Assembly (NCBI GenBank): GCA_017591395.1
Contig: WEDG01002049.1
Coordinates: forward strand, 99,063-163,062
Length of the DNA stretch: 64,000 bases
Reading direction: 5' to 3'
DNA from: Schistocephalus solidus
Lineage: Eukaryota; Platyhelminthes; Cestoda; Diphyllobothriidea; Diphyllobothriidae
Below, piece by piece: positions 45,776-56,191 of this stretch (position 1 is the stretch's first letter; every line of letters starts with the position of its first letter). The notes beneath the pieces are model-generated. The model was not told the origin of the DNA, searched no databases, and worked only from the letters and a program-made list of their open reading frames with translations. Position numbers and translations under genes: made by a program.

Positions 45776-45780
45776 ATTAA

Positions 45781-46384
45781 TTTGAGAGAGTGCCCGCCTC
45801 TGTGATGAGGTGGTCGAGGGTTAGCGACCGTGGCCATAGCACTGGTGGTCGCGGGTGTCTTACGAATTAAGGAGTGGCTAGGTGTAAGTTACACTACAAA
45901 CAGCTTTTACACGAACAGTATATAAATTATCTTCTCCACCTTTTTTTGCAAATTAGTGAAAGCCCTTGGAACGTTCTTAACTACGTCTGCTAGTGGAAGT
46001 TGTTTAAAGTATTCGTTATAACGAGTTACTCGATATAAATTTCACAATCAGGTAAACAGAATATGGACAATGAACGACTCAGCCTTTTTGTAGATACTCC
46101 TCAGAAACCCTGACAAACAGTTAGAGACTGGATTGGACTGGTAGGTTTAGGCCAAGCCAAGATTTCCGGCAGGGTGCTCGATTTGGAAAATTGTCCTGGT
46201 CAAACAATGAGGGTATCGAAGGCTAGTGGACGGAGGATTCAATTAATTGATTCAATAAATTGACTCAATTAATGTCTGTGGACTGCTTGATTCAGTGCAA
46301 AGACTCGATTGAAATAGGTTTTCTTGCTGCTCAAAATTTTAACCATGAGGCAAAGTTTAAACGTTTACCTGGAAGCTCCGGAAT
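45781..46384. other. CR1 5' end and intron sequence, nothing recognised
   Basis: 45790-45850 (gatgaggtggtcgagggtta, then gtggtcgcggg) may be the element's 5' UTR with internal promoter. The rest is unassigned, with a short ttgattcaataaattgactc inverted motif at 46250. Confidence 0.3.
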
Positions 46385-46640
46385 TTAGCATTCCTGCCGT
46401 CTGAGATTGCCCACAATTCTGCGGGTCACAGCCAAATGAGGAGAAATTTTACACAACAACGGCCGGTAAGCCAGTTTTGTAGGAATAAATGGTCTGATAC
46501 CCAGCCCTGAGCTCTTATGAAATGCTAAATGAAATTCTGAAAAACGTGTTTGATAAGGAAATATTAACTAGATGTGAAAGTACTGCTTTGGGCAAATTAT
46601 GTCAAGTGAGCTCGTTGCCACAGCCAAATATGCGTTTTAT
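46385..46640 (+). repeat. Conserved block of kelch intron 3, copy B
   Basis: Reverse complement of about 61480-61200 (copy E) and similar to 25860-26075 (copy A). Its place between the last two exons of copy B confirms that the CR1 element interrupts one kelch locus. Confidence 0.65.
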
Positions 46641-47345
46641 TCAGTAAAAGCGTCCAGTTGACGCAAGTATTACTTTCCTTATTACTAGGTCTAAATTTAT
46701 CTGCTTTTCCATCTGTTGTTTACTTCCTACCTCTGTCGTTGCCTTCTGTTCAAACTGATTTTCAGTTTGCAGAGTTTTTTGTGCGTCAATGCACGAGACG
46801 ACAGGAGTTCAAAATAAAAGGTAAGGACCTAGATTGTTCAGTCAGGTTCCCATATAAAAACACTGGCGAACACTTCCGTTTATGATGAACGTCTCCGACC
46901 TCGTTGAAAGATACCTAAGTAAGCACCAAATCCATGTGGCTCACAAACCGATGACTACACTGCGAAATCAGCTTGTACACCCTAAAGATAGGGTTGGCTG
47001 AGTTTATAACCAAGAAGCTGTTTACAAGATTCAATGGGGCAGTTGCAGTGCAGTGCATTTGGAGTAAAACGGGTAAAGCAGCCTTTAAACGCGTACAAGA
47101 ACATAAAGAATACTACTTTTCTCCGATGACTCATGCATTCATCGACACATCGAAGTGATCGCTGTGTACAACAATCTCAAAGAAAGATGAATAGGCAAAT
47201 CCCGACGAAATTTCAGCACAAAGTGACGACTATTGGTAGTATACTAAGTAATATCGATTTTTTGGGCACGCATAGACTTTACCTGTTTCGCACATTTATT
47301 TCCTGTCTGAAGGCGTCCCGGGGTAACAGAGTAAAAAATTAGCAT
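46640..47345 (+). pseudogene. PLE thumb and GIY-YIG fragment in kelch B intron 3
   Basis: The frame around 46891-47040 reads LVERYLSKHQIHVAHKPMTT, then LRNQLVHPKDRVG, then YNQEAVYKIQWGSCSAVH. This is the PLE pattern H-P---L---L---KD plus VYKI-C--C that leads into the GIY-YIG core. Downstream, CIHRHIE-type residues and ANPDEISAQ follow in other frames. Its inverted homologue is 61080-60430. A stop after RVG and later frameshifts make it dead. Confidence 0.7.
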
Positions 47346-47479
47346 ACCTAAATTTGTTATCCTTTTCCAAAGAACTTATTTCTTTGGAATTATAGTTACT
47401 GGGATGGACATTTTCCAATTCATATTTGTGCGTAAAGAGGTGAGGACAAGAAAAATTGATCGCGTCCTCCATCTCTCAA

Positions 47480-48060
47480 GGAAGACGAAGAGGAAAAAGA
47501 GAGTGTTAGTTCATGGACCGAATTGAACAAGAACTGAAATTTCGGAAAGCACCTACTGGTTGTCTTGAGTTAGTCAGACTTACCACATGCCTCGTATTAC
47601 CCTTTGACGTGATCTCTTTGTGCAGCTCTATCCCAACTCTACTGACTGTCAACAGTATCAGCGGCTTTCTCCAGGAAAATATAACGAGATCGACCAACAG
47701 CTCAAACGAACGCATAGCATTGACCTCTTAAAGACTTCTTCACATTTAATGACCAGGTCAAAGAGAAATGGAAGGGGACACCGATGGGCTCGCCTGTGTC
47801 TGGAAAAATTGCCAAAACAGTTTTGCCGAGGCTCGAGCAGCTAGTCTTCGTCTCGTTACCCCCCACCACCCAAGTGATAAGTTGATCCATGGAATCGCCC
47901 TCTGTTTTGCTCTTTCGTTTTCTTCGGGAGATGTTGAACGCGATAACATATCTGAACCTTGAATCTTTGCATATAAATGTATGCAAAGGGTGTGCAGCAC
48001 TCCGCTCAGCACACAGATGGAAGACATGGCTGTGTCCTATCGTGGCTCTGCCTAGTCGAT
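47480..48060 (+). pseudogene. PLE reverse-transcriptase core fragment
   Basis: One frame (47513-47731) includes LPFDVISLCSSIPTLLTVNS, the PLE motif A (FDV-SL-TSIP). The next frame (about 47730-47850) reads FFTFNDQVKEKWKGTPMGSP, then VSGKIAKTVLPRLE. That is the F-FN---Y-Q--GTPMGSP-S---AE-VL--LE motif B. The catalytic YVDD of motif C is not seen; the sequence degrades after 47900. It follows a GIY-YIG end on the same strand, reversed relative to the usual RT-EN order, as in tandem PLE insertions. Confidence 0.7.
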
Positions 48061-48548
48061 GTAAACGAATGGGAGAGTCAGTGTCTGCAGTTCATGGTTC
48101 TGCTTCGGTGGGGCAAATGCTCCTGGCCACATACTACTAAATGTTTTTAAAACAGGATCACCTGCATGTTGGCTGACCGGGTGACCTAGACAGTCGTGAT
48201 CCGAGAGCGTCAGCAGATTCAACGAATATGGAAGGTATGCGAAGGTACAGTTGTGTGCATACAATGTCAACTGTATTTATTTTGAAAAGTGTGGTCTGCT
48301 TCGACGAGTTAAGGCGAATAATTTTTTAAAATCCTTTCCGAAGTCAAGTATCCCCTCGTTATTCACAGAATAATCAACAAAAGATGGGGTAGTATGCTTG
48401 GTGAAGTGTTGAAACACAGGTAAGACCAATTGTCTTACAGAGTCTACTGATGATGTTGAAATGCACTTCCCCGTTTCCAAACTTTTACATTTCTAGACAT
48501 ATTATTTTAAAACCATTAAGGAGTACCTAAAATCCTTCCTGCATTTAG
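48061..48548 (+). other. Kelch B intron 3, right part
   Basis: 48280-48548 aligns with 27440-27680 of copy A and, inverted, with 59633-59507 of copy E. A 67-codon minus frame here is not conserved. Confidence 0.5.
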
Positions 48549-48705
48549 AACATAATCCTTCTGAATACGATCCTTTGGAGGAATTGGGACCAGAGGAGAC
48601 TACAAATGGCCAAGATGCGGATGACTTATCCCTTGGACATGGACTGACAAGTGTCCTTTAATTGGATATAATACCATTTTAGGAGCGATATGTATCAAAT
48701 TTTAG
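48549..48705 (+). pseudogene. Kelch copy B last exon, 1-nt deletion
   Basis: Starts after ctgcatttag. Reads HNPSEYDPLEELGPEETTNG, then QDADDLS. One base is then missing relative to copy E, and the original frame resumes as GAICIKF and a stop at 48703-48705. Length is 157 bp against 158 in copy E. Confidence 0.75.
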
Positions 48706-48889
48706 TACATTTTGACGCAGTAAATGTAAAATATTGATCATATTGTTTACATTTCCGTACTGTAAACACGCAAGTTTTATTAACGGTCTGCTCTCCCTCA
48801 CAGAGTCAATATTGATGCAATTACGGTGTGGTTCTTGATCAAAACCACTAGGGGCAAACGACCTCGAAGCAACACCTAATCTGAGGCAA

Positions 48890-49210
48890 TTACACATGGG
48901 CTATTTAACTGAAGCAATATTACTGAGGGAGAGAGAGATAGAGAAATTCACTTCATTTTGAACGTTTCATTCAAATTTCAGTAAAACATTGGCTTTATTC
49001 ACAGAGACAATAAGATATATATTAAGAGAATCAAAAGGCGAAAGCTGGGCATCTAATGGGGAGAAAATTCCAATTTCAGTTTCTGTCTCTTTAAACCTAA
49101 GATAGCTTGCATGAAACGTTAGTACAGTACGCTGGTATGCCGACGTACGGCAAAAGATATGTCGGAAGTTTCGGCGCATGCGGATGGACAAGATCGTCAA
49201 GAATTTGACG
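48890..49210 (-). mobile_element. 3' end fragment of the 53-55 kb non-LTR element
   Basis: The minus strand matches 55290-55620: tcaaattcttgacgat.tt, 'ttccgacatatcttttgccg', 'ttttctccccattagatgcc', 'tgccttttgattctcttaat', and a terminal ctctctctccctcag tail. It occupies the same position relative to the kelch 3' flank as the full insertion in unit D. Confidence 0.75.
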
Positions 49211-49500
49211 TGTCGTTCCAATTATCACATATAAAGGCAGATGTCCTCGCCCGTTGTTGTGGGAGTTCAGCGTGTCAATTTCGTGAGTTCAGAACTGTCT
49301 TGTGGGCGGCGCCTGCCGTCATCCTCATGCCCACAAAACTGCAGGTGCTGCCATGACTCCTGGCTGCAAATAGCATTCCGAGGCAACTGTTCCTCAGCCT
49401 TGTCAACATACGTTTGCACAAACCCTTTGAGAGGTAATTGCAACAGTTTATTAAGGGATTTGACAGCTTCCCGCATTAGAAGTTACCGGTTCATTAAAAC
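49211..49500 (-). repeat. Kelch 3' flank block, copy B side (inverted to D and E)
   Basis: The reverse complement aligns with 53100-53345 and 58740-58985. The minus frame reads MREAVKSLNKLLQLPLKGFV, then LPRNAICSQESWQHLQFCGH, and the same segment at 53/58 kb encodes parts of it (CNYLSKGLCKCRL, then LPRNAMRN). It may be a coding remnant of an unidentified element or gene. I do not recognise a domain. Confidence 0.5.
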
Positions 49501-49860
49501 CTCTATGCCGTTAGAAGTTCTGGCTTGCCTACAGGACGAATTTGGAAAGTGGTCACTCTGCGTGCCAGCGTACGTTATTTGTCACACTGACTTCGGGTGG
49601 TTTGCCAAAATGCAGTTTGGTGATGTGTTGAAGCACGACAAGGACAGATTGGCTCCAGGAAACGCGTTCGATACCAACACCAGATGGCTGACCAGTTCGG
49701 ACAGCGTACTAATGCCTAGGATAGGGAGGAGGGCACGCCTTACATGTCATCTTTGGACCCCAGAATTTGCATTTGCGCAAGACACGATGAAGACCAAGTG
49801 TTTTCCACCTTGAGTGCTGCCACCATCTCTAGTTGCAGTTTAAGTCACTTTGTAAGCAGT
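49501..49860. other. Unidentified, shares a segment with 33.5 kb
   Basis: The minus strand continues from the 49.2-49.5 kb coding-like block and contains the 33410-33600-like piece at 49750-49860. A plus frame (49241-49813, 190 codons) spans both blocks but is antisense to the more conserved frame. I regard it as a shadow. Confidence 0.3.
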
Positions 49861-50269
49861 TCACTCGATGTCCATCAGATTTGAATATAAGTTGAGATGG
49901 TTTGTTATATCAGAAGGGGAATTTTCTTCCAGGTTATTATCAACCGAAATTGAGTGAACTATAAAATGAAATTTACCCTCCCTAGTACTTTACGCTTTAA
50001 ATAAATTGGGACCAGATAAGTTAAAAGTGTTCGGTAGATCCTTAATTTCAATCCAACAGCAACGTGTATTGACTTCCATTCCGGTAAACTCGATGGCGAA
50101 GTAGAAGAAATATAATGTTTCACAACAAGTTATATTAGCCCTGAAGCTTCCCAGAAACTAGCAATAATAGAAATAATAATTATAATAATAGAAACGTTTC
50201 CGCGAATTTTCAAAGTACCATGGAATCAAGGGGAAAATCCATCGAACTAATTTAAAAAATCAGTTCCTG

Positions 50270-50800
50270 TTCATTCTCTAAAAATACGACCTAGAATATT
50301 CCCACACATTAAATGGAATAATTACTTTACCACATACATTTTTTGATATATGTTCGTTGCTCGTATATAAACAGACCTATTTTATTAAAAAACGCACATA
50401 AATATACTTTCATGTACACATCTGATAGCAACACACATCTTTTTAAATCTTTTACTCAAAGAAAAGGCACCCTAGGGATAAAATTGCGTTTCAATTAACG
50501 AATAATGTTTAGCCCGACCTGACGTTGCATTGAAATTTAGCATTTAAATTCTAGTATGTCATCAAAGGTGAACTTGCTTGTGAAGCATATGCTCACAGTT
50601 GACATTTGTAGTAGTATTTTGCCATTCTTTTGGTGTTGTTAGAAAGCTGCTAAAAGTATTTGCTCGAACTAACTAATTTTGCGCAATAAAAACCATGACC
50701 AATATATTTTATTATGTCTTTTCCCAAGATGGAACAGTATATTTGCAGCATAGATGACTTGGCTATGATCCATTCGCTAAACAGGGCATCAGAATAGGAA
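50270..50800 (+). repeat. AT-rich interspersed repeat, partner of 15050-15640
   Basis: See the shared blocks given for 15050-15640; their order is changed here. 50775-50835 additionally matches 35790-35850. Confidence 0.5.
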
Positions 50801-50894
50801 CCGCATAGCCTACGGCTGGCTTTGCGCTAAATTCGTAAAAGTCAAAACTCCACATTTATTTCAGGAACAACAGAATATCTATGGCATGCCATAG

Positions 50895-51442
50895 TTTGAA
50901 GACCTGAGATGTCTGCCACAGTCATTCAACTTTGATTGGTTAACAGGCCATCAGTCATCAGCACTTCCGCGTGTGTATCTGACTTCAGCCCCAAGATCTA
51001 ACGGCTAATGCAAAAAATGACTGCACACGCAGTCAATTTCCTTTTCATTGGCGAGTTTCCCATAATCTCCTACTTACCCAACCAAAGGCCACCATGAAAC
51101 CTACGTGATGGCAGCTCAATGTTTCACAATAATCGATGTAACTCATTTGTCACAGATAGAAGTTGAATTACCCGCGCTGGCAAATCCATTGGTCCAGGAT
51201 CATCGGCTGTCTACAAAATTGGCTTGGAGAGTATTTTTCGGCATTAAAGATGCCGTTTTATGAGGTTACATATATCTAGGTTTCAGAAACGTCCCTGGGC
51301 TGAAGATATAAATATCATGGTGAGCGAAGATGACCAAGGGCAAAGGTAGTATACGCGCACTTATAACCCCAACTGCGATGACAGTAAAATTTGAGACAAA
51401 GGAAAGAAAGTTTTCGAAAAGCCTTCGTGGCTCTCAAGGGTA
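50895..51442 (+). pseudogene. Kelch 5' flank plus first two exon relics, left copy
   Basis: 50895-51150 aligns with the A and B 5' flanks (gattggttaacaggccatcagtcatc, ttttcattggcgagtttcc). 51220-51260 is the exon-0 homologue with a frame-breaking indel (ttggagagta, then aagatgccgttttatgag). 51300-51442 is the 142-bp exon homologue, with ACTTATAACCCCAACTGCGA encoding TYNPNCD. Stops interrupt the exon (ggtagtatac, atttgagac). No further exons follow on this strand. Confidence 0.7.
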
Positions 51443-53305
51443 GGAATCATGTTTTATTCAAAAACTGCGAGTTCATTCGTATGTAATGCAGATACATATA
51501 ACGTACCATACAAGGATCACGGAGCTAAAGTGATATCAATCACGGCAACAGGAGATTTACGGACCTGTCTTTCGGATTCATACTGTTTCCCTATCTGATA
51601 GTAGGTTCGAGCATTAATTTGACACGAGGTAGGTGCCACCCTAGGCACACCGTCTCCCGACCTTTCAGCGCAGTTCAGTGACTGACGTACTGCCGAATAT
51701 AGTGAGCCAGACTAATCTTTCTTACGTACACGTGGACACTTAAATCAAAGCGTTGCGTCTATTTTTACCAGTTTACCATAATTCCCGTAAAACAGATGGT
51801 TTTGGAAAAAAGTGCTCGAGTGTATACCCTACACAATTCCCTTCAGTTCACCAGATTCCGTCGTTTTGAATTGGCACTTTTACGCTTTCGGCTGCTGGTC
51901 GCCAGTGCAACTATTGACCCCGTGGCTATGGTGGCTTGGTTAAGGCTGGCGGCCATGGAGAATTGCGCAGGGCAACATCTTGTTCTGTTCTCAGTGGCAG
52001 TAATGGCGCCAAACCACAAAACAAGGGCGATGTCAATGTGTCGGTTGAGCTTACAGTGGTGCCTGCTGGGCCCAAGATACGAGGTAGCTGCCAACACTAA
52101 CTACACACTCCTGGGACACGCAGTGCGAAAGCGCGGAAAAAGTGAAAGAAAGTTTGGCAGCCTTGCGTTAGTCTCCTCCGAGCCCTACGGGAATGCGCTA
52201 CCAAAAATCTCCAGCTTGCTCTTCCTCCTTGCTAGCGTGTTGTCCTTTAACTTCCTCGCATCGCTCTCCTCCTCCTTGCCAAATGCAATGCACTACAATT
52301 GCACAACCTTGTACACATCAGTTCTACTCCCAATTTCTACCCATTTAGTCCTTTGCCAGACCCTGCACTCCTATCGATTTGCAAAGACACACAGCTTCCT
52401 CAGTCATGACGTACAAAACAGCTCATTGTGCGCACTGAGGGGTAGGTTTACCTCGTCTGCTTGGCTCACCACCAGTGCCTGCACGCACTTTTTCTGTTGC
52501 TTTCTTCTTATCCTACTAAGAGTCTTTTCCGTGGCATAAGCTTTTGCAACCAAGAGTGATTCGCAGTCACTCTCCGACGTGGTCACATACGCCAACAACC
52601 GGAACCACCCTACAACAGTCCCTTCCGGATTGTATCCCTAGGAACGAAGACGATCCGCATCCAGCGCGGAACTCGGTGGGATGGCGTGAGCGTAGGCAGC
52701 CCAAAAGCTGCTGTCTATGACACTCCTTCGGAGCCCTGTTCCTGCACCTCCCTACCCTCTAGGCCCCCTTCCCCTAAACTTCCTCTTCAACCATACCCGC
52801 AGCCTCGCCCACAACTTTTTCATCTAACTCGAACACTCCATCCACAGGACACTCAATCACGTGCATTCTTGTTTAGGCAAGGTCTTTCCGCGTCGCTACA
52901 CGCCACATTCGATATAGCTGAGGGTACTGTGGCAGAGCGTTGACGCGATCGCTGGCTCAGCGGCTTAATCGTGTAACCTTTCTCTCCGGCTCACGCCAGG
53001 TCAATTCGCTGCTGGGACGGAGCGACACATGGCACTGGCCTTATGAGGGCTCGAAGGCAATCAGGATGCATCTAACCGCGTAAAGGCTTAAATTGTCGGT
53101 AAATTCTAATGCGGGCAGTTGTCAAATCCCTCAATGAACTGTTATAATTACCTCTCAAAGGGTTTATGCAAATGTAGGTTGATGAACGGACATTTGCCTC
53201 GAAATGCTATGCGCAACCTGGAGTCATGGCAGCACTTGCAGTTTTGTGGGCCTGAGGATGACGGCAGGCACTGCCCACAAGACAGGTCTGAACTCACAAA
53301 TTGAC
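51247..53305 (+). repeat. ~2.06-kb duplicated segment, left copy
   Basis: Nearly identical (a few tens of differences by eye) to 56887-58945. It begins in the kelch exon-0 relic and ends in the kelch 3' flank block. Identity drops abruptly at both ends. It contains a 247-codon plus frame, opposing minus frames, and a Pro-rich stretch. Confidence 0.85.
51796..52539 (+). CDS. Unidentified 247-codon open frame in the duplicated segment
   Basis: The frame is Leu/Ser-rich with a hydrophobic stretch SLLFLLASVLSFNFLASLSS and no recognised domain. In the right copy the same frame stops after 193 codons (a TGA at about 58017), because of point differences near 58010-58025. Opposing minus frames (for example 52404-52598, reading SESDCESLLVAKAYATEKTL) are as well conserved. 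I cannot tell which strand, if any, was coding. Possibly part of a mobile element. Confidence 0.25.
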   Translation: MVLEKSARVYTLHNSLQFTRFRRFELALLRFRLLVASATIDPVAMVAWLRLAAMENCAGQHLVLFSVAVMAPNHKTRAMSMCRLSLQWCLLGPRYEVAANTNYTLLGHAVRKRGKSERKFGSLALVSSEPYGNALPKISSLLFLLASVLSFNFLASLSSSLPNAMHYNCTTLYTSVLLPISTHLVLCQTLHSYRFAKTHSFLSHDVQNSSLCALRGRFTSSAWLTTSACTHFFCCFLLILLRVFSVA

Positions 53306-53480
53306 ACACAGAACTCCCACAACAACGGGCGAGGACATCTGACTCTATATGTGAAAAGTAGCCCTGCTAAGGAATATTCCCTGACTTTGTTTTCAGTTGA
53401 GAGAACTTCCATCTGTATGCTGTCATGCGATCCAAGCATTTTCATGACGACATGGATCATAGTCCAGATCTAAATTCGGC

Positions 53481-55625
53481 AACTGTTGCATTGGTGGCTT
53501 TTGAATTTGAACCACCATTTATTTTACTCTCCACTCACTGATGGAAAATCTTCATCATGCAGCAGAGGCATTGGGGAGGCTATGTTCATCAACCAGAATT
53601 GGTGTCTTAATTGTAAGTCCCTGTTCTCATACTCTGCCGACTTGATGGATTTCCTCACTGTAATATGCATACCACGTAATTTCGATCATTTTAAAGGCAT
53701 TATATTCGTTAGTATTTATATTTCCCCAATACCTTTGCACGTGCCCTACCCCGATTTTTCGAATTTCTTTCAAAAAAACTTGCCTTTTTTTTCTTTTGAA
53801 TATATTATTCTATTATGTGGGGATTTTGATCGTGTGAAGCTACGTCCTCTTAGACTGTTAGGCTTTAATTATCTAGTATCCTTCAATACTCGCGCGGTTG
53901 CCCCTCTGGATCACGTTTTGAAAAATCAACCCATGTTTTCCTTATTAAACATTGAGCCCCCTTGTCAGGTCCTGACCATTCTGTGTTATGAGATATTCCA
54001 AAAATGTATTTCACTTCTACACGTGAGCTGTTATCCAACTCGAAAGTAAAATTATGCTTCGAAGCACGTCCTCACAAAACATTAACTTGCTCCAGCCTTG
54101 CATATCCTACACCATCCCGATTTCCTTCCACAATCTAATGTCTACTCGTGCTCCAACAACATTACGACAATTTTAAATGAAATTTTCCATATCTGCTGTC
54201 TTCTATATACTGTAATGGTTAGACGGGACAGATTGGCCCATGCGGTAAAGTTGCACATGTCAATGACGACTTAGACTCTCTAAATGTACATTTTATCCAT
54301 GCTCCCACTGGTTCTAATCCACCCAGAAACAACACCTCACTACTGCAAAGTGTCTTTTTTCTTGTTTCAGTTAAAACAGTACGAAAAAGTCTAAAAGGTC
54401 CGTAGTTCAACAGCTATCGGACCAGATAGTGTCTCGCCATTTGTGCTCAAGTTTTGTTGCTCACAGATAGCCTCTGTGCTGACACCTTTGCCACATGTCC
54501 TTCATGGAGTCTGTGATTCCTGACGTTTGGTGTACAGTAAGAATTACTCCTATCCCTAAACCATCCCCTTATACTAACCCTAAATCATTTGCGTCCGATT
54601 TTTTGCTCTTCCGCTTTACTGAAGCTTACAGAACGAGTCGCCTTAGATACAATCATACCATTCTCCTCCAACTTTCCGATTGACCACCATTTGCATATAA
54701 GGCCAAGCGCAGTACCCTATATGCACTTTCTCTTCTGCTACATTCTGCTCTAAGAGACTTACCTAAAGGCTGCCGTACGTACGCGTGCGCATTTCTTGAT
54801 TTCTCATCTGCCTTCAATACAATCCCGCGCCTTCTTCCCCTTAACAAAACATCCTCCTGTGTCTTCCTATGAACAATCTAAAACTTTTCAGTGTGTTTTT
54901 CGACTGCAACCCTCCCGCTGGATGCCCTCCCCAACGAGTTGTCCTCTTTCCTGTACCTTGGCGTTACTCTGACATCCTATCCGTCATTCTCCCTACATAT
55001 TGATACTTCTTTTAATAAAATTCTTAAATGCTTTTATCATATCCTTTAAGTTCCTATCACATACCTTCATCCCTTATCTGGCGATTTATAGATGCATTTA
55101 TTCTTCCCCTCTTCCTTTATTGTTCTCCTTGCCATAATTTGCGCGGAGCAATACTTTCACATCTTATTAATATTTCCTAATCAAACACGCATCCTCCGAA
55201 TGATCTCTGCTGCTGCTGCCGGTGTTTCTTATATTTTTTGAATGGGTACAGTACTGTAACGACACTTCACAACAGTTAAACAATTCCCTTATCAAATTCT
55301 TGACGATATTTTCCATCCCCTCCACTCTTAACAAATTGCCGTGAAGGCTTCCCGTTCCATACGCCAAAGCTTCCGAAATATCTTTTGCCGTACATTGGCA
55401 TATCATCGTTCTATACTAAGGTTTATAGCACGCTACCTTATCTGTAATGAGACAGAAATACAGAAACTTAAATTTGAATTTTCTCCCCTCTAGATGTCCA
55501 GCTTTTGCCTTTTGATTCTCTTAATTTATCTTATTTTTCCTGTGAATGGAGCTACTTTTTACAGAAAATTTTGAATGATGCAATTAAAATGAAGTGAATT
55601 CCTCTCTCTCTCTCTCCCTCAGCCC
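53481..55625 (+). mobile_element. Non-LTR retrotransposon with internal deletions
   Basis: The endonuclease C-terminal part is at 53580-54000: ILLCGDFDRVKLRPLRLLGF, then LDHVLKNQPMF. RT pieces follow: AIGPDSVSPFVLKF, LKLTERVALDTIIPF, FAYKAKRSTLYALSLLLHSA, then CAFLDFSSAFNTIPR (motif A, about 54785-54840). Motifs B and C are deleted, and FLYLGVTLTSYPSFSLHID comes from the thumb region. The 3' end is a (TC)n tail at 55600-55620. The pre-insertion site is preserved at 59118-59132, fixing the ends. 5'-truncated and dead. Confidence 0.85.
55598..55620 (+). repeat. (TC)n microsatellite tail
   Basis: The 3' terminus of the non-LTR insertion. The same ctctctctccctcag end is found in the fragment at 48.9 kb (minus strand). 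Confidence 0.85.
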
Positions 55626-55781
55626 TATCGCTTTAGTTAAAAAGCAGAAAACTAGGTCTTCAGTAAAATCTGCACTTTGCTCAATTAGGCCGTGTGCGCT
55701 GGTGATAACACTGCCTGTGAGCGCGATGTAGAAATCATGAAATCATGTTAATTTTAAATCTCAAATTCTGCTTCAACATAC

Positions 55782-56191
55782 TTATGGGGATTAATTTGTT
55801 TTTATAAACTACAAGCGAGAGTGGACATCTCGGAATATGCATGTCAGCGATCCTGGTCCACTGTCCTAGGCCCTGATCGTCAGTCGGTGGTGTGAACATT
55901 TCAACACTTTTCAATCTTTGGTGGTCATCGGACCCACCGACGACAATTATCTTTCCCTTGAATTCCACTGCACCCAAAAAGGACCATGGAGTAAGCATAG
56001 AGGCGACAGGTTTCCAGAACTTGGCGTTCTGTGCAGCCGTCTCCTGTCAGTCTGGACGAAGATGACAGTGCTCCACTGACGCAATACTGACCACTCCATC
56101 GTGTCCACCGAGGACAAATGTACGACCTTCAGGCAAGGCAGCTGCGGCAGGACACTCTCTTCTCTCTCGCATCTCCGGAAGCCTGTGCCAC
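55782..56191 (-). pseudogene. Kelch copy D main exon (one nonsense codon)
   Basis: Exactly 410 bp between ctgcag and a|gtatgt. Reads ECPAAAALPEGRTFVLGGHD, then VVSIASVEHCHLRPD, then TGA at 56049-56047 where copy E has TGG, then AAQNAKFWKPVASMLTPWSF, KGKIIVVGGSDD and QWTRIADM. Intron 2 sequence continues to about 56460, but no 5' exons follow on this strand. The last exon has been deleted downstream. It is about 98% identical to copy E's exon by eye. Confidence 0.85.

Larger units (their letters stand above)
41885..45780 (-). mobile_element. CR1-like non-LTR retrotransposon, nearly full length
   Basis: Runs on the minus strand: ORF1 (45775-44690), ORF2 endonuclease (44631-43930), linker, RT (43604-42516), C-terminal domain to about 41985, and a short 3' UTR ending near 41885. 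Only a few lesions separate it from an active copy: a frameshift at about 43600, a stop at 42891, and several stops in ORF1. It lies in kelch B intron 3, antisense to the kelch gene. Relative to the copy at 36-37.6 kb it is longer and younger-looking. Confidence 0.85.
40858..48705 (+). pseudogene. Kelch copy B (last two exons, interrupted)
   Basis: Only the 410-bp-type exon (40858-41240) and the last exon (48549-48705) remain. The promoter side and the intron-2 sequence are separated by a solo LTR. The intron between the exons is 7.3 kb because a CR1-like element (41885-45780) and PLE pieces (46.9-48.1 kb) sit in it. Lesions: TAG at 40874-40876, a 1-nt loss near 41070, a deletion near 41095 removing the second blade's VVGG strand, donor gtatgt changed to gggatg, and a 1-nt loss in the last exon. 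Clearly dead. Confidence 0.8.

Noticed and set aside
49241..49813. 190-codon open frame (+)
   Set aside because: Antisense to the segment conserved at 53.1 and 58.7 kb and not conserved itself in those copies.
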